Source: DATBLZ01 sp036555065 (lineage in GTDB: Bacteria; Pseudomonadota; Gammaproteobacteria; Steroidobacterales; Rariloculaceae). From it: a DNA stretch of 39,995 nucleotides. Position numbers and translations under genes: made by a program. The DNA lies in the NCBI GenBank assembly GCA_036555065.1, contig DATBLZ010000162.1, positions 1 through 39,995 on the forward strand, in the 5' to 3' direction. Of the stretch, positions 8,083 to 16,245 are shown piece by piece (the first letter of the stretch is position 1; the number at the start of each line of letters is the position of its first letter). A model generated the notes under the pieces. That model was given only the letters and a program-made list of their open reading frames with translations. It was not told where the DNA came from and ran no database searches.

Positions 8083-9954
8083 TTACGGAAGGCCGAACGC
8101 GAGCAGCACGTTTCCGGGCGTGCCGACGAAACCGCCGTTGCCGGCCGTGACGAACAGCATGCCGCCCGCGACTACCGGGCCCGGCCCGTCGATCGAGCCG
8201 CCGCGCGCCGCAACTCCGTTGACGGTCGCGAAGCTCTTGTTCGTATCGAACGTCCAGAGAATCTTGCCGTCTTCGGCCGCGTACGCCCGCATGCCGCCGT
8301 CGGCCGAGCCCGAGAACACGACGCCCGGAATCACCGTGAGCGCAGCCGACTGCGCGGTGTTGCAACCGGGACCCGGCGCGCAAAGCGCCGGCTGCGGCGG
8401 CACGTGCCAGAGCGGCTTACCCGTCGCGAGCTCGACGCCGTGAATGCCTCCGGGGCTCGGCGTGAACTGATCGGCGACGCCGAAGAACGCACGCGCGCCG
8501 TCCGTGGCCGCGCCCCAGACTCCGCCGACGGGGCTGCCCTGCCCCCAGCGGTACTCCCAGACGATACGGCCTTCGGCAGCCGGATCGAGCAGATAGCCGA
8601 CGCCCGACTTTTGCGTCACGAGCAAACGCTCGACTCCATCGGCAAGCGTCACGAGCACGGGCGACGCCGAGAAATCGAAATCCGGCCCGACGTCCGCGGG
8701 GCAATTGGGATTGTCGCCGGCATCGGCGTTGCCCCCCGACGATTGCGCGTCGCAGCCGAGAATCCAAACGTCGCCCGGCGTGATCTGCCGGCTCCATTGG
8801 ATTGCGCCCGTCGCGATCGAGAACGCGACGATCGCATCGCTCGTCGGCGGATTCGGATCTGCGTATCCGTTGCCCGTCGCCGCGTAAATGAGCCCGCGCT
8901 TGGTATCTATGGTCGGTGCGCTCCAGATCGGCGCGCCCGCCGGGCCCCACAGTTGCGCACCCGTGCTGCTCTTGCCGCGCGGCTTCGGCTCATCCACCGT
9001 ATAGGTTTTCCACACGACCGCGCCCGTTGCAGCATCGAGCGCCGTGAGGCTGCCGCGAAAAGTGCAGCACTCATAGCCCGGCATCGAAGCCGCCGTCTCC
9101 TCGGAGACGCCGGACAGCGGCACGTATAAGCGGCCCCCATGCAGCGTCGGCGCTCCGGTCGCGCGCGCCGCAGGATGCTCATCGACTTTCGTAACCCAGA
9201 GCTGTCTTCCGGTCTCGGCGTCGACGGCGTACGCACGCGCAGCTGCATCGGCGAAATAGATCGCGTAACCGCTCGCGATAGGGCCGACGGAAATCGCCGT
9301 CCGCACTCCCGCTTGCGCCTTGAACGTCCAATAGGTGCAACCCGTTGCCGCGTCGAGCGCAAACACGGTCCCCGACGGGCTTCCCATGAATAACCGTCCG
9401 CCGACGACTGCGGGCTGCGCGCGCGATTGCGTGGCGTCGGGAATTCCGAACGCCCACTTGAGCTCAAGACGCGCGACGTTGCCAGGCACGATGCCGCCCG
9501 CATCGGGCTGAAAGCGCGCATTGCCGACGTCATGACCCCAGCCGTTCCAGATGTCTCTGGCCACCAGCACAGGCAACGGCGGACCGGCGACGCAGATTCC
9601 GGTCGTGAACGGCGCCGATGGAGCCTGCACCGAGCGGCCCGTGAGGTGCTCGGCGACAACGATGCGCTCAGCCGGTGTCAGGAGCCGACCTTGGATACGC
9701 ATATTGCCTTCGGTCAACGAGGTGACGATCGCATTGGGATCGAGCGTGCGCATCGCGTCGGCCGTGGGGATCTTGTCCTCACTCGGATTCGCATGACAAA
9801 CGGCGCAGAAGGACTCGTAGAGCTGCGCGCCGTCGGGCGCTTGCCCTTGCGCGGCTCCGCCGAATAGACCTAAACCGAGTATCGAGCCCGCCGCGAGCGC
9901 GACTCGAACTTCGCGACGATCCAGGCAACCGCCGTACAGCGCGTCGTCGTTCAT
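8083..9954 (-). CDS. PQQ-dependent quinohaemoprotein dehydrogenase, PVA-dehydrogenase-like
   Basis: A 623-residue periplasmic enzyme. After a signal peptide (hydrophobic residues 18-35) comes a haem c domain with CAVCH (Cys50-His54), then IWNGWGHDVGNARFQPDAGG and eight-bladed PQQ propeller repeats such as GTVFALDAATGCTYW, GSLTALDAATGAVVW and GMRAYAAEDGKILW. A vicinal Cys pair in GYECCTFRG matches the disulfide ring of quinoprotein alcohol dehydrogenases. The architecture (N-terminal cytochrome, propeller behind) is that of polyvinyl-alcohol-dehydrogenase-like enzymes; the real substrate is unknown. The start at 9954 overlaps the LysR gene stop by four bases. PQQ synthesis genes are not in the window. 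Confidence 0.85.
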   Translation of the reverse strand: MNDDALYGGCLDRREVRVALAAGSILGLGLFGGAAQGQAPDGAQLYESFCAVCHANPSEDKIPTADAMRTLDPNAIVTSLTEGNMRIQGRLLTPAERIVVAEHLTGRSVQAPSAPFTTGICVAGPPLPVLVARDIWNGWGHDVGNARFQPDAGGIVPGNVARLELKWAFGIPDATQSRAQPAVVGGRLFMGSPSGTVFALDAATGCTYWTFKAQAGVRTAISVGPIASGYAIYFADAAARAYAVDAETGRQLWVTKVDEHPAARATGAPTLHGGRLYVPLSGVSEETAASMPGYECCTFRGSLTALDAATGAVVWKTYTVDEPKPRGKSSTGAQLWGPAGAPIWSAPTIDTKRGLIYAATGNGYADPNPPTSDAIVAFSIATGAIQWSRQITPGDVWILGCDAQSSGGNADAGDNPNCPADVGPDFDFSASPVLVTLADGVERLLVTQKSGVGYLLDPAAEGRIVWEYRWGQGSPVGGVWGAATDGARAFFGVADQFTPSPGGIHGVELATGKPLWHVPPQPALCAPGPGCNTAQSAALTVIPGVVFSGSADGGMRAYAAEDGKILWTFDTNKSFATVNGVAARGGSIDGPGPVVAGGMLFVTAGNGGFVGTPGNVLLAFGLP

Positions 9955-10970
9955 GCCTCTCGTTTCCTTTCTATAGGTTTCGGCGAATGCGCGGCCTCGG
10001 CCATGAGCCACTCGCGAAATTGGGCCACTTTGCCGAGTGTGAGATATGCCTCGGGGCACACGAAGTAGTACCCGAAGGCGAACGGCAGCGCTCGCTCGTA
10101 CGGCATCACGAGTCGACCGCTCGCGATCGCCTGCGCCGCGAGCGACCAACGCGTCAACGCAAGCCCCTGGCCATGCTCGGCCGCGTGCAGCACCGTCGCC
10201 GAATCGTCGAACGCGGTCCCTACGTCGGGCCAGAAGTCCTCGCCGACGCCCGCTGCGAAGCTCTCGTTTAGCCAGAACGACCAGGGTTCGGTCGAGCTGT
10301 GCAGCAGCGGGTAATCGCCCGTGCCGCCGGTGTCGCGCAGCGGCCCATATCGCTCGCGCAACGCCGGTGCGCAAACCGGCACGAGCCATTCGTCGAGAAG
10401 CTTTTCCGCGTGGACGCCAGGCCAGGTACCGCGCCCGAAACGAATGGCCACGTGCACGTCCTCGCGCGCGAAGTCAACGATGGCCGTAGACGTGCGAAAC
10501 TGCAAATCGATTTTCGGATGGGCCGCGCGGAACGCGCCGATACGCGGTAGCAGCCACCTCTGGAGGTAAGACGCGAGCAAGCTTACGACGAGTGCGCCGC
10601 TCGAGCGGCCTAGCTTCACCGTTCGAAAGCCGAGCTCGAGCTCGTCGAGCCCGCGGCGCACGAACGGCAACAACGACTGCCCTTCCGCAGTCAACTGCAC
10701 GTTGCGCGCATTGCGCTGAAGCAAGCGCACCTGCAAGTAATCCTCGAGTGACTTGATCTGCATGCTGACCGCTGCGGTCGTGACGTGAAGTGCGTCGGCC
10801 GCCGCACTGAAGCTGCCACGCGCCGCGACCGCCTCGAAAACGCGGACCGCGTTCAAAGGCAGACGCGCGAGGTGCGCAGTTTCGGTCGGCGGCGAGCCTT
10901 TGCGTCCGCCCGCCGCGCGCCTAGACCGCGCGGGTTGGCCGCGGACGCGGCTGACTTTCTCATGATTCAT
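9951..10970 (-). CDS. LysR-family transcriptional regulator, GcvA-like
   Basis: A 339-residue regulator. The winged helix-turn-helix covers roughly residues 35-95 (LPLNAVRVFEAVAARGSFS, then AAVSMQIKSLEDYLQVRL), followed by the two-lobed effector domain (FRTSTAIVDFAREDVHVAIR, RFGRGTWPG). LPLNAVRVFEAVAARGSFS and the RFGRG pattern are GcvA-like. About 30 basic residues precede the DNA-binding domain, so a start further in is possible. Its stop overlaps the start of the PQQ dehydrogenase gene, so regulator and enzyme share a transcript, unlike the common divergent LysR layout. Confidence 0.88.
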   Translation of the reverse strand: MNHEKVSRVRGQPARSRRAAGGRKGSPPTETAHLARLPLNAVRVFEAVAARGSFSAAADALHVTTAAVSMQIKSLEDYLQVRLLQRNARNVQLTAEGQSLLPFVRRGLDELELGFRTVKLGRSSGALVVSLLASYLQRWLLPRIGAFRAAHPKIDLQFRTSTAIVDFAREDVHVAIRFGRGTWPGVHAEKLLDEWLVPVCAPALRERYGPLRDTGGTGDYPLLHSSTEPWSFWLNESFAAGVGEDFWPDVGTAFDDSATVLHAAEHGQGLALTRWSLAAQAIASGRLVMPYERALPFAFGYYFVCPEAYLTLGKVAQFREWLMAEAAHSPKPIERKREA

Positions 10971-11068
10971 AGGAATTGAACGACGCTTCAAACATTCGAA
11001 TTGCTGATTCCGTAGCCCGCAGCAAGATGGCCACCATCGAAACGCACAAATGGTTGCAGGAGACGAAG

Positions 11069-11422
11069 ATGTTTACAACCGCGAGAAACGAATTGGTCGC
11101 GCTGGTCGCGACCCTGGCTACCGGTGCTGCTTTGCTGTCTACGTCTATAGAGGCGCGGCCTGCCGATCCCGAGATTCCGACCGTCGCCGTGAGCTACGCC
11201 GATCTCGATCTCACGACCGACCCCGGCGTCAGAGCGCTATATCGGCGCCTGCAGGGTGCCGCAAAGCAAGTTTGCAGTGAATTCGCAACACACGACCTCT
11301 GGAGAGCATCGAAGCATCGTGCCTGCTACAACCAGGCGCTCTCCGCAGCCGTCGCGAAGGTCAACGTCGAAATGCTCAGCGCTCTGCACAAGAACGCGGG
11401 CGCCCGGCCGCGCGTCTCCTAA
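11069..11422 (+). CDS. UrcA family exported protein
   Basis: A 117-residue protein with a signal peptide (NELVALVATLATGAALLS, cleavage near ARP) and the UrcA signature VAVSYADLDLTTDPGVRALYRRL followed by AAKQVC and a second conserved Cys in HRACYNQAL, a likely disulfide. The function of the family is unknown; it is common in sphingomonads and some gammaproteobacteria. The ATG at 11069 is preceded by AGGAG at good spacing and by nothing membrane-like upstream, so the longer frame from 10976 is rejected. It is divergent from the LysR gene. Confidence 0.8.
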   Translation: MFTTARNELVALVATLATGAALLSTSIEARPADPEIPTVAVSYADLDLTTDPGVRALYRRLQGAAKQVCSEFATHDLWRASKHRACYNQALSAAVAKVNVEMLSALHKNAGARPRVS

Positions 11423-11444
11423 CTCCCAGAAGGTGTCGCGCCTT

Positions 11445-11484
11445 CGTGCGGTCCCCTCCCGCGGATACGTGAGGGGACCGCACG
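11445..11484. terminator. Long inverted repeat between convergent genes, likely bidirectional terminator
   Basis: CGTGCGGTCCCCTC at 11445-11458 is perfectly complementary to GAGGGGACCGCACG at 11471-11484, with a 12-base loop. The 14-base-pair stem lies in the 80-base gap between the UrcA gene and the convergent lipoprotein gene. There is no good T tract, so it may act as a pause or RNA-stability hairpin rather than a classic intrinsic terminator. Confidence 0.55.
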
Positions 11485-11502
11485 TCGATTCATCTCTGCG
11501 AG

Positions 11503-12297
11503 CTAGTCGTCGACGGGCGGGCGGGCGAGGTCGCTGCGAACGCGATTCAAGCGCTCATTGATTCCCTGAACCGCCCCGAGCCCCGCCGTCATCAACCGCG
11601 CGCCTTCCTCAGCGCCGAAGTGCTCCTCCATGCGCTGGGGAATCGGTTTCGGCTCGGCGTCGAGATCCGCCCATTGTTGGAACGTCACGACGACGCGATA
11701 ACCCGCCGTGTTGCCCGGGCCAAACATGCGTTGGCGCATGGCCCAATAAGCTGTCGGTGCCGTCGCGTTGGTCGCCTCGATGATCTGCTTCACGTAGTCC
11801 TCGAACGGCTGCTCCATGCCGAGCCGGACAGTGAGATCTATATAGAGAACTGCGACTGGCGTTGTATCCGACTCGGGCGGGGGCCGGCTCAGGTCGGGGC
11901 GCCCGACGTAGATTGTCGTCGTTATGCTTTCGACCGAGTCCTCGAGCAAGTCGAGAATCCGCCGCGCCTCATCTTCCCCATAGGCTTTGACCATGGGGTC
12001 GCCGTCGGCCGGTGGTGGACCGAACTCCGCGAACGTCGCGAACGGAACGTTGACCGTATAGATCGCGTTGCCGCTCATCGACTGGCTCGTGAGCCAGCGT
12101 TGCGGCCCGTTGGTCTGCTCAACGGCATCGCGGAACTTCGCGAAGACCTCTTCGAGCTGGCCGTTCATTCCGGGCTTGACCTCGATCGTGACCGACGAGA
12201 ACTTCGGCGGCGGCTCCTGTGCCGCGGTGCCGCAGGAAGCCGTCAGCATGACGGCGCTGATACCGAGAACGGCCGTCGATTTGAGATGCGAAAGCAT
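11503..12297 (-). CDS. Exported protein with two tandem ABM-like repeats, function unknown
   Basis: 264 residues. The N-terminus SAVMLTASC looks like a lipoprotein signal (imperfect lipobox). The rest is two copies of one domain: residues about 35-140 (SSVTIEVKPGMNGQLEEVF ... YVGRPDLSRPPPE) and about 145-264 (VLYIDLTVRLGMEQPFEDYV ... VRSDLARPPVDD). Each copy begins with a strand, then GM-x-x-(Q/P)-x-E-(D/E), and ends in R-x-DL-(S/A)-RPP. The strand-helix pattern recalls dimeric alpha/beta barrel (antibiotic biosynthesis monooxygenase-like) proteins, but this is inference. GGGAGG precedes the start. No enzymatic residues are recognised. Confidence 0.7.
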   Translation of the reverse strand: MLSHLKSTAVLGISAVMLTASCGTAAQEPPPKFSSVTIEVKPGMNGQLEEVFAKFRDAVEQTNGPQRWLTSQSMSGNAIYTVNVPFATFAEFGPPPADGDPMVKAYGEDEARRILDLLEDSVESITTTIYVGRPDLSRPPPESDTTPVAVLYIDLTVRLGMEQPFEDYVKQIIEATNATAPTAYWAMRQRMFGPGNTAGYRVVVTFQQWADLDAEPKPIPQRMEEHFGAEEGARLMTAGLGAVQGINERLNRVRSDLARPPVDD

Positions 12298-12483
12298 GAG
12301 TTTCCTCCCTTATCGTGTTGTTGTCGTTGAGGAAGAGAGCGCGCGCCATCATGCGCCGCGCTCAACTGCCGGACAAGCGAGCCGCGGCAAGGCGCTTCGC
12401 GAATACGTATAATTCCGCGTGTAAGCGACACGTCCTTGCATTAATATTGTTTATTATTTCAATCAGTTGAGACCACGCGGCGA
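12298..12483. promoter_or_regulatory. Divergent intergenic region with AT-rich tract
   Basis: The 186-base gap between the divergent lipoprotein and DUF1552 genes contains an AT-rich stretch at about 12436-12461 (TTGCAT ... TTTATTATTTC), conspicuous in this GC-rich DNA. It probably carries the promoter of the DUF1552 gene, but no well-spaced -35/-10 pair stands out. Confidence 0.35.
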
Positions 12484-13806
12484 ATGCTAATCACCCGCCG
12501 GCACTTACCGAGGCGAACGTTCCTTCGCGGGATCGGAGCAACAGTTGCATTGCCGCTCCTCGATGCGATGACGCCCGCGCTCGCGCAGGCGCCGGCGGCG
12601 GCGCCGCGGATCGGCTTCGTCTATTTCCCGCACGGCGCAATCATGGCGCAGTGGACGCCGGACACCGTCGGCCGCGGCTTCGCGCTCAAGGAAACGCTGC
12701 AAGCACTTGCGCCGTATCAGAACGACCTTAGCATCGTAAGCGGTCTCCACCACCGTGCTGCGGACTCGACGGCCGTGCACTCGTTGAGCCCGACGACGTG
12801 GCTCAGCGGCGTGCGTCCGAAACCGACGCAAGGTGTCGACGCGTTTGCCGGGGTCACGGCCGACCAAATCGCCGCAGCATCGATCGGTCAGGAGACGCTG
12901 TTGCCCTCTATGGAGCTTGCAACCGAGGACCACTCGGGCCTCATCGGGGCCTGCGACCGCGACTACGGTTGCATCTACATGAACACCCTTTCGTGGCGGA
13001 CGCCGACGTCGCCGATGCCCATGGAGATCAACCCGCGCAAGGTATTCGAGCGGATGTTCGGTCAAGGCGGCAGCGCCGAAGCGCGCCTTGCCCGTCAGCA
13101 CGAGGACAAGAGCATTCTCGATGCCCTCTTAGGCCAAGCGACCGACCTCCAAAACAAGCTCGGCGCCCACGATCGTGCGAAGCTCGACCTATACCTCGAA
13201 AGCGTTCGCGAAATCGAGCGCCGGCTCGAGCGCGCGGAATCTCAAGCAAGCCGAAATAGCGATCTCGAGATTCCCGAAGCGCCGCCCGGAATCCCGTTCG
13301 CCTACGAAGAGCACGTCGGATTGATGTTCGACTTGCTCGCGCTCGCCTTCGAGGCGGACATCACGCGCGTGTTCACTTTCATGATGGCGCGCGAGATCAG
13401 CAATCGCACCTATCCTCAGGTCGACGTCGCCGAAGGGCACCACGCGGTCTCGCATCACGCAAATCGGCCCGAAAAAATGGCGATGAACGTGCGCATTCAG
13501 CGTTATCACGTGAGCCTTTTCGAGAAGTTCCTGGCGCGGCTCGATGCGACGCTCGACGGCGACGGCTCATTGCTCGACCACTCGATCCTGCTCTACGGCA
13601 GCAACATGAGCAACAGCAACGCACACGACCATTTCCCGCTGCCAAACGTCGTGGTAGGCGGCGCGAACGGGCGCCATCGCGGCGGCCGGCACGTCAAAGC
13701 CGAAGATCACACGCCGATGACCAACCTGCTCGTGGCGTTGCTCGACAAGGCCGACGTCCGGGTCGAGACTCTCGGCGACAGCACCGGCACGATCGCTGAG
13801 ATCTAG
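12484..13806 (+). CDS. DUF1552 domain-containing protein, Tat-exported
   Basis: 440 residues. The N-terminus RRTFLRGIGATVALPLLDA is a twin-arginine signal. The body matches DUF1552: IGFVYFPHGAIMAQWTP, LSIVSGLHHRAADSTAVHS, then LLYGSNMSNSNAHDHFPLP near residue 380, reminiscent of the sulfatase-like DUF1501/DUF1552 group. DUF1552 genes commonly neighbour DUF1592/cytochrome genes; no DUF1592 gene is seen here. An ankyrin-repeat gene follows nine bases after the stop and is probably cotranscribed. The function of the family is unknown; periplasmic location is inferred from the Tat signal. Confidence 0.85.
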   Translation: MLITRRHLPRRTFLRGIGATVALPLLDAMTPALAQAPAAAPRIGFVYFPHGAIMAQWTPDTVGRGFALKETLQALAPYQNDLSIVSGLHHRAADSTAVHSLSPTTWLSGVRPKPTQGVDAFAGVTADQIAAASIGQETLLPSMELATEDHSGLIGACDRDYGCIYMNTLSWRTPTSPMPMEINPRKVFERMFGQGGSAEARLARQHEDKSILDALLGQATDLQNKLGAHDRAKLDLYLESVREIERRLERAESQASRNSDLEIPEAPPGIPFAYEEHVGLMFDLLALAFEADITRVFTFMMAREISNRTYPQVDVAEGHHAVSHHANRPEKMAMNVRIQRYHVSLFEKFLARLDATLDGDGSLLDHSILLYGSNMSNSNAHDHFPLPNVVVGGANGRHRGGRHVKAEDHTPMTNLLVALLDKADVRVETLGDSTGTIAEI

Positions 13807-13815
13807 CACCGCACG

Positions 13816-15330
13816 ATGCGATCCGTAACTCTCCGCCGCCTCACGCTATCAGCACTGCTCGTCGGCGTGGCTGGCGCGACGACCGCGAGCACATCCCTCA
13901 TCGAAGCCGTGAAAAGCGGCGATCGCGAGAAGGCGCTTGCGCTCGTTGCAGACGAGATCGGAGTCAGCAGCGCCGAGCCGGACGGCACGACGGCGTTGCA
14001 TTGGGCCGTGCGCAAGGACGATCGAGAGCTCGCAGCCCGGCTGCTTGCCGCAGGCGCCGATCCCTCCGCGGCGAACCGCTATGGCGTTACGCCGCTCTAC
14101 CTCGCGGCAGAGAACGGCAGCGCGCGCATGCTCGAGGCGCTGCTCGAGGCCGGCGCGAGCGCTCGGGAAGTCGGCCGCGAAGGCGCGACCGTGCTCATGA
14201 CGGCCGCGCGTACGGGCAACGTCGAGGCCGCCCGTGTGCTGCTCGACGCCGGCGCGAGCGTCGACGCGCGCGAGAGCTGGCACGGCCAAACAGCGCTCAT
14301 GTGGGCAGCCGCGCAAGGCCATCCCGCGATGCTCGAGGCACTGCTTGCGGCAGGCGCCGACGTCAACGCGCGCTCGAACGTCGAGGAATGGGAACGGCAG
14401 ATGACGGCCGAGCCGCGCGAGAAATGGCTGCCTCCGGGCGGCTTGACCCCGCTTCTGTTCGCGGCGCGCGAAGGTTGCACGCCGTGTGTGCCCGTGCTCG
14501 ACGCGGCCGGCGCGGACGTCGATGTGACGACGGCTGACGGCCTCAGCGGCCTCGTGCTCGCGTTGATCAACGGCCACTACGACACGGCAGCCGCGCTCGT
14601 CGACGCCGGCACGGATCCGAATCTTCTCGATTACGCCGGCCGTGGCGCACTTTACGCGGCGATCGATTTCAACACGATGCCGAGCTCCAATCGGCCCGCC
14701 CCCGACGTGCTCGAGAACGAGCATACGGCGCTCGATGTCGCAGTCATGCTGCTCGAGCACGGCGCGGATCCGAACGCCGCACTCGACCGAATTTCGCCGT
14801 ACCGCGCCAAGCTCGACCGCGGCAACGACACCGTGCTCGGACGCGGAACGACGCCATTACTGCGCGCTGCGAAAGCCGCCGATCTCCCCGCGATGCGCGT
14901 GCTGCTCGAGCACGGCGCGGATCCCGCGGCAACGACGAATCGCGGCATCAATGCGCTCATGCTCGCGGCGGGGCTCGGCACAGCCGAGGAGGACACGACC
15001 GGGCGATACAAGACGGCGGCGCAAGCCATAGCGGCCATCGACGTCATGCTCGAGCGCGGTCTCGACGTGAACGCCGTCGATAGCCGTGGCCGTACGGCTC
15101 TGCACGGCGCAGCGCTTCTCGGGCACGATGAGGTCGTGCAAGCGCTCGTCGAGCGCGGCGCGCAACTGCAGATTAGAGACAGCGAAGGCTTCACGCCGCT
15201 GGATACGGCGCTCGGCCTCGCGGGCGGCTGGGGTTTCGCGCGCAACGTCGGCGTCGTTCAAGAAAGCACTGCGGCGCTGCTACGAAAGCTCGCAGAACCG
15301 CAGCCATCGACCCTACCCAGTCTCGACTAA
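13816..15330 (+). CDS. Exported ankyrin-repeat protein
   Basis: 504 residues with a short signal peptide (LTLSALLVGVAGATTAS) followed by about a dozen ankyrin repeats, recognisable from repeated TALHWAV, TPLYLAAENG, TALMWAAAQG, TPLLFAAREG and TALHGAALLGH helices with LLAAGADP/LLEAGAS turns. A degenerate insert around residues 190-210 (EEWERQMTAEPREKWLPPGG) separates two repeats. It is a periplasmic protein-interaction scaffold, probably a partner of the DUF1552 protein just upstream. Ankyrin genes beside DUF1552 genes are a recurring pairing, by recollection. Confidence 0.88.
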   Translation: MRSVTLRRLTLSALLVGVAGATTASTSLIEAVKSGDREKALALVADEIGVSSAEPDGTTALHWAVRKDDRELAARLLAAGADPSAANRYGVTPLYLAAENGSARMLEALLEAGASAREVGREGATVLMTAARTGNVEAARVLLDAGASVDARESWHGQTALMWAAAQGHPAMLEALLAAGADVNARSNVEEWERQMTAEPREKWLPPGGLTPLLFAAREGCTPCVPVLDAAGADVDVTTADGLSGLVLALINGHYDTAAALVDAGTDPNLLDYAGRGALYAAIDFNTMPSSNRPAPDVLENEHTALDVAVMLLEHGADPNAALDRISPYRAKLDRGNDTVLGRGTTPLLRAAKAADLPAMRVLLEHGADPAATTNRGINALMLAAGLGTAEEDTTGRYKTAAQAIAAIDVMLERGLDVNAVDSRGRTALHGAALLGHDEVVQALVERGAQLQIRDSEGFTPLDTALGLAGGWGFARNVGVVQESTAALLRKLAEPQPSTLPSLD

Positions 15331-15361
15331 CACACCAGCGAACAGAGAAGACGGGCAGACG

Positions 15362-15841
15362 ATGAAAGGCGCAACTGAAGTCGTACAGGTTCTCAACCGC
15401 GTGCTCTACAACGAGCTCATCGCGATCAATCAGTACATCCTGCATTCGCGGATGCTCAAGAACTGGGGCGTTACGAAACTGGCGGAATACGAATTCAAGG
15501 AATCGATCGACGAGATGAAGCATGCCGATGAGCTCGTCGAGCGCATCCTGTTTCTCGACGGCCTGCCGAACCTTCAGGACCTCGGCAAATTACTGATCGG
15601 CGAGGACGTCGAGGAGATACTGGCCTGCGACCTCAAGCTCGAGCATGCGGCGCTGCCGACACTACAGCAGGGAATCGCAGTCTGCGAAAAACACGCGGAC
15701 TTCAACTCGCGTGAGCTGCTCGTGAAGATTCTCGAGAGCGAAGAAGAGCACATCGATTGGCTCGAAGCGCAGTTCGAGCTCTTAAAGCGGATGGGTGTCC
15801 AAAACTACGTGCAGCTTCAGAGCGCCACGTCCGAGAAGTGA
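15362..15841 (+). CDS. bfr: Bacterioferritin
   Basis: 159 residues, the usual length. All ferroxidase-centre ligands sit at canonical numbers: Glu18, Glu51, His54, Glu94, Glu127 and His130, and the haem ligand Met52 is present. It stores iron as a ferric mineral in a 24-mer shell with haem between subunits. The gene for the reductant of that haem, Bfd, converges from the other strand 40 bases downstream. The start follows the ankyrin gene by 31 bases with only a weak GACGGGCAGACG ribosome-binding region. Confidence 0.96.
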   Translation: MKGATEVVQVLNRVLYNELIAINQYILHSRMLKNWGVTKLAEYEFKESIDEMKHADELVERILFLDGLPNLQDLGKLLIGEDVEEILACDLKLEHAALPTLQQGIAVCEKHADFNSRELLVKILESEEEHIDWLEAQFELLKRMGVQNYVQLQSATSEK

Positions 15842-15843
15842 TC

Positions 15844-15873
15844 CTTCCTTATGGGAGCGGCTCCAGCCGCGGT
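15844..15873. repeat. REP-like palindromic element
   Basis: TATGGGAGCGGCTCCAGCCGCGGTCGG lies between the convergent bfr and bfd genes. The GCGGCT/AGCCGC arms are intact, and it probably ends both transcripts. Confidence 0.65.
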
Positions 15874-15881
15874 CGGATTCG

Positions 15882-16088
15882 CTACGCCGCGGACTGCTCG
15901 ACCGACCCGTTGCCGGGAGCCGCAGCGCGGTGAACTTCCTCGATGACGCGTGCGGCGAGATCCAGGCACCGGCCGCAGCGTGCCGGCTTGCCGAGGTGCG
16001 AATAGATCGCCCGCGCGCAGCGCAGGCCCGTTGCGGCTGCACGGCGAATGTCGTGGTCGCGATGGCCATTGCAGATACATACGTACAT
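15882..16088 (-). CDS. bfd: Bacterioferritin-associated ferredoxin
   Basis: 68 residues. MYVCIC at the N-terminus and GKPARCGRC about 30 residues later give the C-x-C ... C-x-x-C ligand set of the Bfd [2Fe-2S] domain. Bfd reduces the haem of bacterioferritin to release iron. The ATG at 16088 starts right at the conserved MYVCIC, so the longer frame to 16169 is rejected. A Fur-box-like sequence lies about 20 bases upstream, consistent with the known iron repression of bfd. Confidence 0.9.
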   Translation of the reverse strand: MYVCICNGHRDHDIRRAAATGLRCARAIYSHLGKPARCGRCLDLAARVIEEVHRAAAPGNGSVEQSAA

Positions 16089-16108
16089 GGCCCTAGAATG
16101 GGCTAGAC

Positions 16109-16127
16109 GCGAATGATTGTCAATTGC
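16109..16127 (-). promoter_or_regulatory. Putative Fur box upstream of bfd
   Basis: GCGAATGATTGTCAATTGC agrees with the 19-base Fur consensus GATAATGATAATCATTATC at 12 positions, including AATGAT and the TCA of the second arm. It lies 21 bases upstream of the bfd start. The match was counted by eye and has not been tested against a matrix. Confidence 0.45.
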
Positions 16128-16245
16128 GTCTGTTGCGTGTCGATGGCCCCCGAGCTCTGGCCACGGCACAATGCGGCGGCCCGTTGGCGAACCGTGCCGC
16201 GTCAGGCCCTCGTGGGGATTATGTCAAGTGGGGAAGCGCTCTTAT

